64,000 nt of DNA from Caldilineaceae bacterium SB0661_bin_32 (GCA_009841235.1 VXMH01000061.1:1-64000); one strand, 5' to 3'; counted from the stretch's first letter, positions 38,088 to 48,230 are shown. The notes: a model not told the origin generated them from the letters alone. Program-made: numbers and translations.

Positions 38088-38984
38088 TCAGCCTTTGAGG
38101 CCGGTCAGGACAACACCCTCGATGATGAAGCGCTGGACGGCGATGAAGAGCGCGAGGATGGGGACGATGGCGAGGCTGGCTCCGGCCATGATGACGCCGT
38201 ACTGGTTCCAGAATTCGCCGACGAAAGTGGCGAGGCCGACGGTTATGACGTATTTGTCGTGGCTGGAGATGACGACGAGGGGCCAGAGGAAATCGTTCCA
38301 GTTCCACATGAAGTAGAAGGCGATCAGGGTGAAGAGGGCGGCGCGGGAGAGTGGGATGATGATGCGGTGGAAGATGTACCACTCGCCGGCGCCGTCGATG
38401 CGGGCGGCGTCGACCAGTTCGGTGGGGATGGTGTACATGAACTGGCGGAACATGAACATGGCGTAGACGGTGAAGATTTCGGGGACGATGAGGGCTGTAA
38501 AGGTGTCGGCCCAGCCGACCTGGACGGTCATGAGGTAGAGTGGGATCAGATAGACTTCAAAGGGGATGATCCAGGTGCTGAGCAGGATGTAGAAGATGAT
38601 GTCGCGGCCGCGGAAGACGAATTTGCCGAAGATGTAGCCGAGGAGCGCGCTGGTGTAGATATTGAAGACGGTCTTGATCACGCTAATGAAGGTTGTATTC
38701 CAGTAGAGGCGACCCATGTTGGCGCGGTCGAAGACATCGATATAGTTTGATACTGTGGGGTTGATGGGGAAGAGGCGGGGCGGGAAGGAGACTGTTTCGG
38801 CCTGGGGTTTGAAGGAGGTGCTGATCATCCAGATGAAGGGGACGATCATCAGTATGGCGCCGGCGCCCAGGATAAGATAGTTGAACAACAGACCCCGGCG
38901 CAGGCGCTGGAAATCGGTTGCGCCGCGGTTGAGAGCCCGCGTATCGACCTGGCTGGGTATGCCAACAAAGTCCTGGTTAGCCAT
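38088..38984 (-). CDS. Carbohydrate ABC transporter permease (CUT1, MalG-like)
   Basis: LVDAARIDGAGEWYIFHRIIIPLSRAALFTLIAFYFMWNWNDFLWPLVV EAA loop. Confidence 0.95.
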   Translation of the reverse strand: MANQDFVGIPSQVDTRALNRGATDFQRLRRGLLFNYLILGAGAILMIVPFIWMISTSFKPQAETVSFPPRLFPINPTVSNYIDVFDRANMGRLYWNTTFISVIKTVFNIYTSALLGYIFGKFVFRGRDIIFYILLSTWIIPFEVYLIPLYLMTVQVGWADTFTALIVPEIFTVYAMFMFRQFMYTIPTELVDAARIDGAGEWYIFHRIIIPLSRAALFTLIAFYFMWNWNDFLWPLVVISSHDKYVITVGLATFVGEFWNQYGVIMAGASLAIVPILALFIAVQRFIIEGVVLTGLKG

Positions 38985-39047
38985 GGGTTACTCCAGAAAG
39001 AGACCAGGTTAAACAAGGGGTATGACGGCGTTGGGTTTGAAAGTAGC

Positions 39048-39980
39048 TCATAGTTCCCAGTCGACCCGTTGCAGTTTGAACTGGACGAGAGTAAGGATGA
39101 GAACGATTGCGAAGAGGACGAAGGACATGCTGGATGCCTGGCCCATGAACATGCGCTGGAAGGCGTAATCGTAGATGTGGAGAGCCAGCACCCTGGTGGA
39201 GTCGAGCGGGCCGCCGCCGGTCATCATGTAGATGGCCTGGAAGCCGCCGCTGAAACCGCCGATGACGCCGGTGATTAGGACGAAGGAGACGACCGGTTTG
39301 AGCAGTGGCAGAGTAATCTTGAGGGCCAGTTGGATGCTGCTGGCGCCATCGATTTCGGCGGCTTCGTAGTAGTCTTTGGGGATCCCCTTCAGTCCGGCGA
39401 GATAGATGATGACGGTAAAGCCGATCCCGCCCCAGATTCCCATCACTATGATGCTGGGCATGGCCCAGGTGGTGGACTGGAGCCAGGGGACCGGCTGGAT
39501 GCCCACAAAGCTGAGGAGTTGATTGAGCAGTCCGAAACGGGTCTGCAACATCCATTTCCAGATGGTGGCGCTGGCGATAACCGAGGTCATTACGGGCAGG
39601 AAGTAGATCAGACGAAGGAGGATGCTGCCGCGCTTTATTGGGTTGAGGATAAGAGCGACGATGAGGGAACAGAATGCGCCGAGGAAGGTGCCGGCGAAGG
39701 TGCGGTACATGGTGTTCCACATGACCTTGTAGAAGAGCGAATCTTTGGCGAGCAGGACGTAGTTGTCGAGACCGACAAAGGGTGAGACGTTGCCGAAGAG
39801 GCTCCACTCGTGCATGCTGATGAAGAAGGCAAAGAAGATAGGGTAGAACTTGACGATCAGGTAGAAGAGGATGGTGGGAACGAGGGCGATGACGATGAAA
39901 CGGTGTTCGGCGGCGCGCAGCGTGGACCGGCTACCTGTAAATTTTTGTGTGATAGTTTGAATCATCACATCGCCTCCCAC
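39048..39980 (-). CDS. Sugar ABC transporter permease (CUT1, MalF-like)
   Basis: YYEAAEIDGASSIQLALKITLPLLKPVVSFVLITGVIGGF EAA loop; multi-TM. Confidence 0.95.
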   Translation of the reverse strand: MGGDVMIQTITQKFTGSRSTLRAAEHRFIVIALVPTILFYLIVKFYPIFFAFFISMHEWSLFGNVSPFVGLDNYVLLAKDSLFYKVMWNTMYRTFAGTFLGAFCSLIVALILNPIKRGSILLRLIYFLPVMTSVIASATIWKWMLQTRFGLLNQLLSFVGIQPVPWLQSTTWAMPSIIVMGIWGGIGFTVIIYLAGLKGIPKDYYEAAEIDGASSIQLALKITLPLLKPVVSFVLITGVIGGFSGGFQAIYMMTGGGPLDSTRVLALHIYDYAFQRMFMGQASSMSFVLFAIVLILTLVQFKLQRVDWEL

Positions 39981-40280
39981 GGGGCGTTTGCAGTGTTTTC
40001 GGCGGGTGCCGACGAACGGATTTTCAACAGCGGTACGGGTTGCGGCAGAGCAGATTTAAAAGCGGAGGCGGGCCGGCAGACCTGATAGCGATCCCGTCAA
40101 TACGAGCAAATGCCGGTGCGGATAACGGGCTTATTCGTGGTCGTATCGCCGACTCCCAGTAGCCAGCCAGACCGGATACCCGAAAACAATTTGAACGGGA
40201 AATGGCAACTCCCACGCCTCCTGCCGGCGTGGGAGTTGCACATTCGACGGTTCGCTTGCACTGCATGCCGGCTGTCCGGT

Positions 40281-41597
40281 CTAGACCCAATACTTTGCCA
40301 AGCCCTCGTCGATGAGCTTCTGAATCTCGGCGTCGCCGTACTCCAGGGCCTCGGCAACCGACCGTCCCTCATTGACGATCAGATACAGAACGTCGTTTTG
40401 AACGGCGCCGGCGCGCTCGGGCACGGCGGCGTAGTTGCGTTCATGGGGATTGACTTCAGAGGCCTCTTTAAGGCCCGGTGTTTCCAGCAGCCTGGGGTCG
40501 GACATAAGGTCGGCGCGCTCCGGCACGAGCGAGATCAGTTCGCACAGGGCCCAGTAGGCATCTTTGCCGCCATCCTTGTAGAGGAACTCCATGAACTCCC
40601 AGGTGTCGCCATCGTTTTCGGGGTGGCCGGTTACGGCAGAGATGGAGGTCACCGTGTCCTTGTAACCATAGAGCGGATCGGGTTCCCCTGTTGGGGTAGG
40701 CGGATGGGAGTAGCCTATGTGGGGGTACATATCGGGATAGGTGTTGACGTACTCACCGACAACCCAGGTCTGCTCCTCGGTCATGGCAGCGAGGCCGTTG
40801 CCAATGGAGTCGAAGTTGGGAAATCCGGAGTCCCAGACTTCGTGGACGAGGGACAGGTCGGTGATGTAGCTGAAGGCCTCATGGACTTCGGGGCTGGTCA
40901 TGAGAGAAATCTGTTCATCGCCGTTGTTTTGGATGACGTTGCCGCCCAGCTGATAGATCTGGCTCAACACGGGCCATTCGCCAGTGAGGGCGAAACCGGC
41001 GCGTGAAATGGCGCCTGTACCGTCCTTTTGTGTGAGTGCCTTGGCAGCGGTTGTGAAGTCGTCCCAGGTCTTGGGGGGCGACTCCGGATCGAGGCCGGCT
41101 TCTTCGAACATCTGCTTGTTGTACATCAGGAGGGTACAGGTTGTGCCGGTAGGAAGTACATAGCGCCCGTTGGTCTTGATGTCAAAGAGAGGGTAGGCCT
41201 CTTCGAACCAGCTGGGCGGGAAGATGTCCTCAGGAAACTCAAGGACGAGATTTTCTTCCCGCATCTGGTGCATGAAGGCAAGTGAGCGCATTTTGATCAT
41301 GTTCGGCCCCGTGCCGGCTGCGAGGGCGGCGTAGAGCTTCTCGACGTAGCCGCCGGCAATGGACTGGACGTCGACGGTGATTCTATCGTTTTGTTCTGCG
41401 AATTTGTCGGCTACGCTGCGGTAGAGATCCATGCGGATGTCCCACCAGCCCCACAGGGAGAGCTCGACCGGTTCTTCGTCGGCGGCCCCTTCCATACCGG
41501 GCGCCGCTGCGGGAACGCAGGCGGCCATGGTCAACCCGAGGCCGGTGAGACCGGCTGTTTTGAGAAACTGACGTCGACTTGAGTTTGGCATTTTCAT
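40281..41597 (-). CDS. Extracellular solute-binding lipoprotein with Tat-type signal
   Basis: MKMPNSSRRQFLKTAGLTGLGLTMAACVPAAAPG: SRRQFLK twin-arginine motif plus lipobox; SBP family 1-like body. Confidence 0.93.
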   Translation of the reverse strand: MKMPNSSRRQFLKTAGLTGLGLTMAACVPAAAPGMEGAADEEPVELSLWGWWDIRMDLYRSVADKFAEQNDRITVDVQSIAGGYVEKLYAALAAGTGPNMIKMRSLAFMHQMREENLVLEFPEDIFPPSWFEEAYPLFDIKTNGRYVLPTGTTCTLLMYNKQMFEEAGLDPESPPKTWDDFTTAAKALTQKDGTGAISRAGFALTGEWPVLSQIYQLGGNVIQNNGDEQISLMTSPEVHEAFSYITDLSLVHEVWDSGFPNFDSIGNGLAAMTEEQTWVVGEYVNTYPDMYPHIGYSHPPTPTGEPDPLYGYKDTVTSISAVTGHPENDGDTWEFMEFLYKDGGKDAYWALCELISLVPERADLMSDPRLLETPGLKEASEVNPHERNYAAVPERAGAVQNDVLYLIVNEGRSVAEALEYGDAEIQKLIDEGLAKYWV

Positions 41598-41896
41598 GCT
41601 TTTTTCTCCTGGAATTGGGCAAAAAGGATGTGTTGAGACAAGAGGACTGATCAGTTTACATTTCGGTTAAGTTTAGACTTGCGCGAGGAAGATCAATGTG
41701 GAGCACGTCGCTTGTCAAGCACTATATAGTTGTCACACGGCTGGCAACCATAAACTAACATACGCATTGGTCGTTGTCAATGATGCGTTTCGCAAAATGC
41801 ACGGTCGCCTGCAGCACAGTTTGTCCCTCAAACTCACGTCGGCCCAGCACCAGAATCCTCGCTCTCATGTGTACATGACAAGTCCAGCCCGGCTAG

Positions 41897-43288
41897 CTAA
41901 CGGGAATCAAGATTGACGCCTAGGCGCTGGGCGCGTGCTGCGACTGAGGCGGTGACAGCGCGGCTGATCTCCAGCTCGTCGACGCGGGTGGAGCGGCCGT
42001 CGCGGAGTACGACTTCGCCGTTGACCAGGACCGTATCGACGCTTCCGGTGCCCATCGTCAGAGCCAGGAGGTGAACGGGGTTGTTGGCTGGGTAGGCGCC
42101 GGCGGCGCGGGGGGAGCGGATCACAATGTCGGCGCGTTTGCCCGGTTCGAGGCTGCCGAGCTCGGCCTGAAGACCGGCCGCGGCGGCGGCGTTCAGGGTC
42201 TGCATTTCGAGCAGGTCGGAGGGGGATACAGGATCGTCGCCCACTCGTGCGGCGAGATGCGCGGCCAGCATGAGCTCGGCGGGCGTGCAGTCGAAGGCGC
42301 CGTCGACGCCGAGGGAAACGGGGACGCCGCGGCGGTGGCGCGCGGCCATCCTGAAGCCGGCTGTGCGGGCGATGCCGAGTGAGAAGAAGGAGATCGGGCA
42401 CCATACGATCTGGCAGCCGCTGGCCTGAATCGCGGCCTCCTCGTCATCGTCGAGGAGGTTGGCATGGACGATGACGGTGTTCTGGTCGAGGACGCCGAGT
42501 TCGTGCAGATGCACGATCTGGCTGACACCTGTTATTGAGCGGTAGATCTCGCCTTCGCCGGGGGCGTAGCCGGCGTGCAGGTGGAGGGGGACGTTGTTGG
42601 CGCGGGCGCAGGCGTGGGCGGCCTGCAGCAGTTCGGGCGAGGCGGTGCCGACGCCGTATACGAAGACAAAGCCGCGCACCAGCGCGTCGGGGTCCTGGTT
42701 TCTGTGCAGCTCCGCGTCGAGCAGTCCGAGCGCCCGGTCGCGGTCGACAGGGGCGCGGGCCATGAGGCGGGGGCTTTCGAGGCCGGGCATGGCGGCAAGC
42801 GTTTCGCGGCGGTCCCAGATGTAGGGCGGGGCGAAGAGCGCCCTCATGCCGACACGTTCGACTGCTCCGGCGGCGGCATCGGTTGCGAAGAGTGTGCCGG
42901 GCTCGATGAACATGGTGAAGCCGCTGCGCAGCATCTCGACTGCGGCCATGGCGGCCGCGTCCGCTTCATCGTGTTCGGTTACGTCGGCTTTCCAGTCGGC
43001 GAACTTGATTGTGGAAGCATCTACGTCGTGGATATTGCCGAAGACCCCGCGGCAGGTGGTGTGCACGATGTGATTGTGGGCGTCGATGAAGCCGGGATGG
43101 ACGATGGCGCCGGCGGCGTCGATTGTCTGGCCCGCATCGTATTTCCGGCGAAGTTCGTCGTCGGCGCCTGCGTCCACAATACGCGAGTCTGTGATGGCCA
43201 CGGCGCCGGGGGTGAAGATGGCGCCCGCCGCGTCCATGGTGACTATCTGCCCGTTGCTGATGAGTAGATCGCAGGCGTTCTTGCTCAT
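41897..43288 (-). CDS. Amidohydrolase family protein (SsnA/AtzA-like metal-dependent hydrolase)
   Basis: DLLISNGQIVTMDAAGA, IVHPGFIDAHNHIVHTTCRG, PLHLHAGYAPGE, VHANLLDDDE, SLGVDGAFD, LEPGKRADIVI. Confidence 0.92.
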   Translation of the reverse strand: MSKNACDLLISNGQIVTMDAAGAIFTPGAVAITDSRIVDAGADDELRRKYDAGQTIDAAGAIVHPGFIDAHNHIVHTTCRGVFGNIHDVDASTIKFADWKADVTEHDEADAAAMAAVEMLRSGFTMFIEPGTLFATDAAAGAVERVGMRALFAPPYIWDRRETLAAMPGLESPRLMARAPVDRDRALGLLDAELHRNQDPDALVRGFVFVYGVGTASPELLQAAHACARANNVPLHLHAGYAPGEGEIYRSITGVSQIVHLHELGVLDQNTVIVHANLLDDDEEAAIQASGCQIVWCPISFFSLGIARTAGFRMAARHRRGVPVSLGVDGAFDCTPAELMLAAHLAARVGDDPVSPSDLLEMQTLNAAAAAGLQAELGSLEPGKRADIVIRSPRAAGAYPANNPVHLLALTMGTGSVDTVLVNGEVVLRDGRSTRVDELEISRAVTASVAARAQRLGVNLDSR

Positions 43289-43292
43289 TTGA

Positions 43293-43973
43293 CTAGCCGG
43301 CCTTTCCCTGCCGCAGCGCCAGCCGCAACAGTTCGCTTTCGGTCAAGTAGGGCTGGATGCTGACGGCGAACTCGGCCACGGTCTCGGCCACCGTTGCGGT
43401 TGATGTGTCCAGTTTGAATTTCTGACGTATGAGCGAGTGATCGTACTCTTCCTGGAAGCGTTGGGTGATCTGCTCGACATCCCCTGCGGGCACGACGGGG
43501 TAGGGATGCGGGCTTTCCGCCATGCGCTTGCGGATCACGTCGGGCGCGGCCTCCACCAGGATGAGGACGGCGTCGGGCCTGAACTGGAGTATGCGCTGTT
43601 CGAGATTGCGGGAGATCACTGTGCGGTCGCCGTCCTGGCCGCGGCCGCCGTAGCCGTAGTACTTGGGGGCGTAGACCAGCTCCTCGAAATAGAGGCCGAT
43701 GCCCATGAAGTTTTCGTCGGAGCCGGAGGCCCAGGGCGTGTGATAGTAGAGGTTGTGCCGCTGGATCACCTCTGTCAGGCGGGGGCTGAGCTGCTGGAAT
43801 GCGGCGATGTCGTCGGGGGTAAGCTCGGGGCCGTGCGGCTTGGTATCGGGCAGCTTGTAATGATCGTGAATCAGTTTGAACTCGGTGCCCAGGGACGCTT
43901 TGGCCCATGCGTTGATGGCGTGGGCCAGGGTCGTGGTGCCCGCGTACTCGCAACCGATGAGAATCAGGTACAT
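43293..43973 (-). CDS. P-loop-like nucleotide-binding protein of unknown function
   Basis: N-terminal MYLILIGCEYAGTTTLAHAINAWA resembles a Walker A with the Lys replaced; DAVLILVEAAPDVIRKRM resembles a kinase LID-like segment. Confidence 0.6.
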   Translation of the reverse strand: MYLILIGCEYAGTTTLAHAINAWAKASLGTEFKLIHDHYKLPDTKPHGPELTPDDIAAFQQLSPRLTEVIQRHNLYYHTPWASGSDENFMGIGLYFEELVYAPKYYGYGGRGQDGDRTVISRNLEQRILQFRPDAVLILVEAAPDVIRKRMAESPHPYPVVPAGDVEQITQRFQEEYDHSLIRQKFKLDTSTATVAETVAEFAVSIQPYLTESELLRLALRQGKAG

Positions 43974-44032
43974 GGTCGATTCCTCCGAAAATGTCGTTGC
44001 CCAGACGGCTGGCAGAGTTGAACCTGGCAGGT

Positions 44033-45046
44033 CTAGTTTATCCCGAGTGTCTGAAAAAGCCCTCTGATATAGCCGGCGGCGTAAAGGAGGCCGTGGTAGA
44101 CGCGCTCACCATCATAGATGGTATGGGGGAAATGGCCTGGGATGAGGGCGCCGGAAAAACCCACATCTTTGAATGTTTTGAAAATCTCCAGAAAGTCACA
44201 ATCGGCCTCTTCGAGAAAGCATTCGCGGAAATCGGGGGCAGCGCCCTGGACACCCTGAACGTGGCCATAGACTATCTGCCCGCGGCTGCCGAAGCGGCGG
44301 ATGGCGGCGTGGATGTCGACGTTCATGGCAGTCCAGTTGCCGAGGCAGAAGTTGAGGCCGCTTGCCGGGCTGTCGGCGATGTCCATGGCGCGCTGAAAGC
44401 CGGCGGGATTGCAGAACAGTCGCGGGATGCCGCCCAGCTTTTCGACGGGCGGGTCGTCGGGATGGAGAGCCAGTCTGACACCGGCCTCCTCGGCCACCGG
44501 GACGATGGCATTGATGAAATATTCGTAGTTGCTCCACATCTCCTCGTGACTGTACTCACGATCGCGGAAGAGGGGGCCGCGATCGGCCGCGTCCTGTTCA
44601 AACCTGCTGACCTGGGCATTGCCGCGACCGGGCGTGGTGAGCGAGGTGCGCCAGGAGTTGCGGGTGACGCCCGGCTGATTCACCATCCAGTGGTAGCCGT
44701 AGACCGGAATGCCAGCCCGGCCCATGTTGCGAATGGTCTCGGCAACATTTTCGATCTGCTGGTCGCGGCCGTCCTGGCCGAGGACGATCTTTTCATAGCA
44801 CCAGTTGGGCAGGGGATTTTCTATGGAGACGACATTGAGGCCGGCGTCTTCGCACTGGGTGCGCGCCCACAGCAGGGTCTGGAAGTCCCAAAAGGCGCCC
44901 GGTTTGACGGCCGCTTCGTGTGAGAAACGTGTCCGGTGTTCGGGATGGCAGGTGGAACTGAGGGCTACGTCCAGGATGTCGTACTGTTTCAGAAAGCCGA
45001 GGAAGTTATCGTGGTCGGGCAGGGTTGCGTAAACGCAGATTCTCAT
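44033..45046 (-). CDS. Mannonate dehydratase family protein (UxuA-like)
   Basis: VSIENPLP, GYHWMVNQPGVTR, YEYFINAIVPVAEEAGVRLALHPDDPPVEKLGGIPRLFCN, LNFCLGNW. Confidence 0.9.
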   Translation of the reverse strand: MRICVYATLPDHDNFLGFLKQYDILDVALSSTCHPEHRTRFSHEAAVKPGAFWDFQTLLWARTQCEDAGLNVVSIENPLPNWCYEKIVLGQDGRDQQIENVAETIRNMGRAGIPVYGYHWMVNQPGVTRNSWRTSLTTPGRGNAQVSRFEQDAADRGPLFRDREYSHEEMWSNYEYFINAIVPVAEEAGVRLALHPDDPPVEKLGGIPRLFCNPAGFQRAMDIADSPASGLNFCLGNWTAMNVDIHAAIRRFGSRGQIVYGHVQGVQGAAPDFRECFLEEADCDFLEIFKTFKDVGFSGALIPGHFPHTIYDGERVYHGLLYAAGYIRGLFQTLGIN

Positions 45047-45155
45047 GTTCGGCTCCGGTATTATTCAGGCTGAGATATGTGAAGTCGGTTTTGAAAGGCG
45101 TTACACGACGAACTGGCGTCTGTTGGCGGGTGAGATAGGCGCTTCGATTAGGCTG

Positions 45156-46163
45156 CTAGGGTAGACGGTAGATCAGCTCTGGTTGCGCGGTCTGCATCCT
45201 GGTGGGCGGCAGGCCGGCCAGCATTGTCTCCAGGTCATCGACGACCATGCGCCCGATGCTGTGCATGTCCTGCCAGACGGAGCCGGCGCGATGGGCGGAG
45301 AGAATCGTGTTGGGGGCGGTGCGAATGGGATGATCGGCGGCCAGCGGTTCCTGCGGGAAGACGTCGATGGCGGCGCGGAAACGGCCCTGATGCAGAAGGT
45401 CGGTGAGCGCGTCAAAGTCGACCAGGTGGGAGCGGCTGATGAGGACCAGGACGGCGTCGGACCTGATCAGCGAGAGCAGCTCGCGATCGAGCATGGCCTT
45501 ATTCTCATTGGACGGAATGGCAAGCACGAAGATGACGCGTGATTCCGAAAGCAGGTCCTGGAGGCTGACAGGCGTGCAGCCGCGTTCGCTGATGAAGCTT
45601 GCCGGCAGCCAGGGATCGTAGACCTGAATCGGACAGCGGAAGGGGGCCAGCAGCGGCTTGAGAGATTGCGCCAGACCGCCAAAGCCGATAAAGCCGACGG
45701 GCTGGTCGTAGAGTGTGAAGGCGGTGTTGTTGCTGGGGTAGAGGTAGAGCTCCTCGCCGGCGGCGAAGTCGCGGTGTGCGCTGACGATGCCGCGGGCGGC
45801 GGCGATGGCCATGCCGAGCGCCATTTCGGCAACCATGGGGCCATAGGCGGGTGCGCAACTCAGGACGCGGATGCCGCGGGTGAAGCAGGTCTCATAGTCC
45901 AGCTGATTGGGGCTGGGATGGCGGCCGCCGGTCTCCATAATTGCGCGCAGGTTGGGCATGTCGTCCAGTGATCCGGCCGTCCAGGAGGTGGTTATGATGG
46001 CGTAGGCGTCCCTGCAGACGCGGGCGAACTCGGGCTCGGGAATGTTTTCGTCCTTGCCCCAGATTACGTCGACCAGATCGTGAAGCCGTTCCGCGTCCTG
46101 GCTGGACATAATCATATCAAGGGGACGGGGGAATGGATTCAGAATCACCTTTTGTTTGGGCAT
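45156..46163 (-). CDS. D-isomer specific 2-hydroxyacid dehydrogenase family protein
   Basis: QPVGFIGFGGLAQSLKPLLAPFRCPIQVYDPWLPASFISERG, LISRSHLVDFDALTDLLHQGRFRAAIDVFPQEPLAADHPIR. Confidence 0.9.
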   Translation of the reverse strand: MPKQKVILNPFPRPLDMIMSSQDAERLHDLVDVIWGKDENIPEPEFARVCRDAYAIITTSWTAGSLDDMPNLRAIMETGGRHPSPNQLDYETCFTRGIRVLSCAPAYGPMVAEMALGMAIAAARGIVSAHRDFAAGEELYLYPSNNTAFTLYDQPVGFIGFGGLAQSLKPLLAPFRCPIQVYDPWLPASFISERGCTPVSLQDLLSESRVIFVLAIPSNENKAMLDRELLSLIRSDAVLVLISRSHLVDFDALTDLLHQGRFRAAIDVFPQEPLAADHPIRTAPNTILSAHRAGSVWQDMHSIGRMVVDDLETMLAGLPPTRMQTAQPELIYRLP

Positions 46164-46393
46164 TGGGCGAAATTCTCCGAGGTGGAAATGTGGTGGGCCG
46201 CCAGTGTCCTATGGCGCGCCCTGCGCTGGCCTTTGCGCGAGAGATGGGAACTGCCGTAGACTAGCTAGAGTTTCGAAGCCGCTATTCTCCCTTTGGCGTC
46301 AAACCGGAGAACAGTCTCGTCGATGCGCTATTGGATGAGGCCGCGCCGGAAACAAAAAAGCTGTTGGGGATAGGAGGTTATCAGTAGACGCGT

Positions 46394-47149
46394 TCAGCCG
46401 CGACCGACGTATGGCATCTGATTGGCCATGACTGTCAGGGTAAGTACGTTGGTATCCAGAGGCAGACTGTCCATATAGAGGATCGTTTGGGCAACCCCGT
46501 CGGAGTCCATGTTCGGCTCGACCATGATGGAGCCGTTGGCCTGCGGAATGCCGGAACGCATGCGTGCGGTCATTTCGGTGGCGGCGTTACCGATATCGAT
46601 CTGGCCGCAGCAGATGTTGTAGGCGCGCCCGTCCAGAGATGTGGACTTGGTCAGACCGGTAATGGCGTGTTTGGTCGAAGTGTAAGGGGCGGAGTTGGGG
46701 CGGGGTGTATGCGCCGAAATCGAACCGTTGTTGATGATGCGGCCTCCCTGGGGCGTCTGATTTTTCATGATTCGAAAGGCGCGCTGCGAACAGAGGAAGA
46801 CGCCGGTCAGGTTCACGTCGACGACGGATTTCCAGTCTTCGTAGGAGATCTCGTCAAAATCGGCGCGCGGCGCGCCGCGGCCGGCATTGTTGAACAGGAG
46901 ATCGAGGCGGCCGAAGGCTTCGATGGTACGGTCGAACAGGTTGTCCACGGCGGCGGGATCGGTCACGTCAGTTTGGACGACCAAGGCCCGCTCGCCGGCG
47001 CCGGACTCTGCAGCCGCTTCTTCGAGGCGGTCGAGGCGGCGGCCGGCCAGGGCGACGGAGTATCCTTCGGCGAGCAGAAGCAGTGCAGTGCGTTTGCCGA
47101 TGCCGGAGCCGGCGCCGGTGATGATAGCGACTTTGCCGGAGGTGGTCAT
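46394..47149 (-). CDS. Short-chain dehydrogenase/reductase
   Basis: [59 protein letters not shown]. Confidence 0.93.
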   Translation of the reverse strand: MTTSGKVAIITGAGSGIGKRTALLLLAEGYSVALAGRRLDRLEEAAAESGAGERALVVQTDVTDPAAVDNLFDRTIEAFGRLDLLFNNAGRGAPRADFDEISYEDWKSVVDVNLTGVFLCSQRAFRIMKNQTPQGGRIINNGSISAHTPRPNSAPYTSTKHAITGLTKSTSLDGRAYNICCGQIDIGNAATEMTARMRSGIPQANGSIMVEPNMDSDGVAQTILYMDSLPLDTNVLTLTVMANQMPYVGRG

Positions 47150-47394
47150 ATTTGTGTGCTCCTTTGTGATCGTGGATAGTGGGTCACGGCCAGTGGATTT
47201 TGGAGGCAACGGCGACGTTCGCTTCGCTGCCCGCCTCAAGATGCCGTTGCGCACAGTCTATCACGGCTGTAACCCTTTTCCTACTCATTGAAAGGGGAAT
47301 AGCCCCGCTTGCGGGAAGACCATAACTGGAAGTAAGTACGACATAATCATATGCGGAATTCACACAACACCTTTTACAAGGAGGCGTATCAGCG

Positions 47395-48168
47395 ATGAAG
47401 ATTTTGCGCTACAGTGCGGAGGGTTCGACGGGGTATGGCATTCTGGAGGAGGACGGTACGATCCGCCAGTTGACGTCTTGTCCGTGGGAGAGCATGGAAG
47501 AGAGCGGCGAGACGACGCACGTGGACAATGTACGTGTGCTGGCGCCGGTCGGGAAGCCGCGGCTGATTGGAGTGGGGCTGAACTACCTTGCCCATGCCGA
47601 AGAGGGCGGACAAACGCCGCCGGACCAGCCGATGCTGTTCATGCTGCCTTCGACGGCTATTCTGGACCCGGAGGAGCCGATCGTCTACCCGAAGCAGGGG
47701 CAGAACGTCCACTATGAGGGCGAGCTGACGGTCGTCATCGGCAAGGAGGCGCGCCGGGTAGCGGAGGCGGAGGCGCTGGACTATGTTTTTGGGTACACCT
47801 GCGGCAATGATGTGAGCGAGCGGGTGATCCAGGCGAATGAGATGGCCAACGGCTGCATGCTGATCGGCAAAGGGTTCGACACGTTCAAACCGATTGGTCC
47901 GTACATCGCCACCGGGCTTGATTCGACGAATCTTGAGTTGACAACGCGTCTGAACGGAGAGGTCAAGCAGCACACGAACACGGACGATCTGATCTTTACG
48001 GTGGCGCAGCTGATCGCTTATATCAGCGAGGCGATTACCCTGCTGCCGGGTGACGTGATCATGACCGGTACGCCGTCGGGCGTGGGTCCGGTTCAGCCGG
48101 GCGATGTGGTCGAGATCGAGATTTCAGGGGTTGGCGTGCTGCGGAACCCCGTGGTGGCGGAGGGGTAA
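47395..48168 (+). CDS. Fumarylacetoacetate hydrolase (FAH) family protein
   Basis: RLIGVGLNYLAHAEE, VHYEGELTVVIGKEARRV, YTCGNDVSERVIQ, GDVIMTGTPSGVGPVQPGDVVEIEI; SD aaggaggcg. Confidence 0.95.
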   Translation: MKILRYSAEGSTGYGILEEDGTIRQLTSCPWESMEESGETTHVDNVRVLAPVGKPRLIGVGLNYLAHAEEGGQTPPDQPMLFMLPSTAILDPEEPIVYPKQGQNVHYEGELTVVIGKEARRVAEAEALDYVFGYTCGNDVSERVIQANEMANGCMLIGKGFDTFKPIGPYIATGLDSTNLELTTRLNGEVKQHTNTDDLIFTVAQLIAYISEAITLLPGDVIMTGTPSGVGPVQPGDVVEIEISGVGVLRNPVVAEG

Positions 48169-48183
48169 ACCGGGGCAGGTGTG

Positions 48184-48230
48184 TTGTGACGTCACCGGGC
48201 TTCCCAGTTTTGAGGAAGAGCGGGGAGCTT
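48184..48230. repeat. Direct repeat copy A; resembles the 3' end of the DUF402-like gene
   Basis: 37/47 identical by hand alignment to 48711-48757; minus-strand translation KLPALPQNWEAR* vs KLPVLPPNWDAP*. Confidence 0.6.

Noticed and set aside
38977-39807. 276-aa minus-strand ORF in an alternative frame
   Set aside because: Overlaps the MalF-like permease in a different frame and has shadow-frame composition (Arg/His/Pro).
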